A DNA stretch of 64,000 nt from Dermacentor variabilis. Taxonomy: Eukaryota; Arthropoda; Arachnida; Ixodida; Ixodidae. Made by a program: the position numbers and the translations under genes. Below the pieces are notes generated by a model. It was not told where the DNA came from. It saw only the letters and a program-made list of their open reading frames with translations, and made no database searches. Location of the stretch: assembly GCF_050947875.1 (NCBI RefSeq), contig NC_134568.1:200809043-200873042 (forward strand). Reading direction: 5' to 3'. Of this stretch, positions 62,959 through 64,000 are shown one piece after another; within the stretch, counting starts at the first letter, position 1, and each line of letters begins with the position of its first letter.

Positions 62959-64000
62959 AAGGACGTCCCATCCTATCCTTACTGTTCCAGCGGACTGAGT
63001 GCGGAGGTTCCCCTCCGCCGTTCGCCTCGGACGGCCAGGCTTCTCAGTGATCCTTTTGTCTCGTATCCCCGAAAGGGGACTGACCACACTTTACCTGCTT
63101 GGAGGGCTTGGTTTCTTATATAGGTGCGTTTTTTTTTTCCAGGGACCGCGAACGCCGGTCTCCGGTCCCGGCCAGGGCTCGCCCTTGTCGGCTAGTCGTC
63201 CCAATGAGTCGACGCCCCTGGAGTGTTTGCTTCGGAACGAAGTCAACACCTTGCTCGTGGCGATCGTTCCCACAGATGGTGGATCCATTCGGTTGACTGC
63301 ATCGGAAATTTTCCAGGAGCAGCTGCGCGGCGTAACCGAACACTTAATTGACATCTCGAGGGTGAGCCGTTTTGGCAAGAATGGCATTCTGCGTAAGTCA
63401 TCTAATGTTCATTACCTGAATGATTTGCTTAACTGCACGAGATTCGCTAGCATTGCGGCTCATGCTTTTGTGAGCCCACATCGCGCATGCGTGAAGCGCA
63501 TTGTTCAGGGGTTACCCACAGATATCACTCCTGAGGCCTTCTTGAATATGCTCTCTCCGGCTGGTGTTGTTTCTGTTTACAGGTGTACTAGGTCAGTGGG
63601 TGATAACCGAATTCCAACTGAGAGCGTTATCGTTTCGTTCGCCGGCTTAACGCACCCGTCTGAAGTGAAGGCTTGGCCGTGTTTGTCCCGTGTGGAGGTC
63701 TTGACTCCTGAACCACTGCAGTGCCGGAGCTGTTGGAGATTTGGGCACAGTGCTAATGTCTGCAGATCTTCAGTGAGATGCAATAATTGTGGCCGCTCTC
63801 ACTCCACATCAGCGTGCGATGTAGATGCTCCTAGGTGTTGCTTATGCGATGGCTCTCATATTGCTACGGATGCTACCTGCACCGCGTGAGGCCATGAAAT
63901 GCAGGGGTTTGAGATCGCGGAGAAACGTCATTGTTCCCGCACAGAAGCGATAGCAGCAATCAAAGAGCCTGAAGCCGGTTACGCAGCCGCTGCATCTCTT
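62959..64000 (+). pseudogene. LINE ORF1 (Gag-like, three zinc knuckles), runs off the right edge
   Basis: RNA-binding ORF1 of a LINE. The frame is open from ~62999 but has no in-frame ATG before residue ~180, so the true start is upstream or damaged. Conserved text: ESTPLECLLRNEVNTLLVAI, IRLTASEIFQEQLRGVTEHL, IDISRVSRFGKNGIL, ACVKRIVQGLPTDITPEAFL. Knuckles: CRSCWRFGHSANVC, CNNCGRSHSTSAC, CCLCDGSHIATDATC, all complete. A TGA at 63887-63889 breaks the frame, which then continues GHEMQGFEIAEKRHCSRTEA to the window end. ORF2 would lie to the right. Protein type differs from the ORF1 at 14.26 and 27.8 kb. Confidence 0.84.

Overview
This is a eukaryotic, repeat-dominated intergenic window, most probably from a hard tick (Ixodidae). 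The reasons are Ruka-like tRNA-derived SINEs, LINE tails and 3' ends of the kind common in tick genomes, Penelope-like elements with a GIY-YIG domain, long GT tracts, and the lack of compact gene organisation. I found no intact host protein-coding gene. The only host-gene sequence is an intronless, frameshifted copy of ribosomal protein S15 at 18.6-19.1 kb. Almost every ORF that makes sense belongs to a retrotransposon, most of them broken.

Layout. 0-1.3 kb: 3' part of an RTE-type LINE reverse transcriptase that runs off the left edge. 3.3-3.7 kb: LINE tail. 6.9-7.1 kb: tRNA-derived SINE head. 7.36-14.14 kb: a young, nearly complete Ty3/gypsy-class LTR retrotransposon on the minus strand, with 729-bp LTRs that differ at one base, a 4-bp target duplication, and the pol order protease-integrase-RT-RNase H. 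It carries one in-frame stop just after the RT. 14.26-15.98 kb: a LINE ORF1 followed directly by a 3'UTR; a second copy of this ORF1-only type lies on the minus strand at 26.5-27.9 kb. 21.9-22.3 kb: CR1-like relic. 24.0-25.1 kb: candidate DNA transposon with inverted repeats. 25.7-26.4, 28.0-28.9 and 45.4-46.5 kb: three copies of one LINE family. 29.4-31.0 kb: two SINEs. 33.7-35.7 kb: two diverged copies of another LINE tail.

36.3-42.8 kb is a layered nest: a gypsy relic with the same integrase-before-RT order is split by a CR1-like LINE and ends against a Penelope-like element. That element was invaded by an LTR-plus-gag fragment, and its head carries an inverted duplication next to a further LINE. 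44.1-45.4 kb holds two LINE 3' ends facing each other. 48.6-53.9 kb is a long minus-strand CR1-like LINE interrupted by an RNase H-bearing LINE. 61.5-64 kb has a GT microsatellite inside an LTR-like block, a LINE tail split by a small palindromic Penelope-like insertion with a 16-bp target duplication, and a LINE ORF1 that runs off the right edge.

The elements act as parasites of one another. LINEs and Penelope-like elements supply target-primed reverse transcription (and probably made the RpS15 retrocopy and the SINEs); the gypsy element uses its own integrase. The most unusual items are the integrase-first gypsy family, the paired ORF1-only LINEs, the palindromic Penelope-like heads and the inverted-repeat element at 24-25 kb. 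All family names come from reading motifs by eye; no database search was possible.
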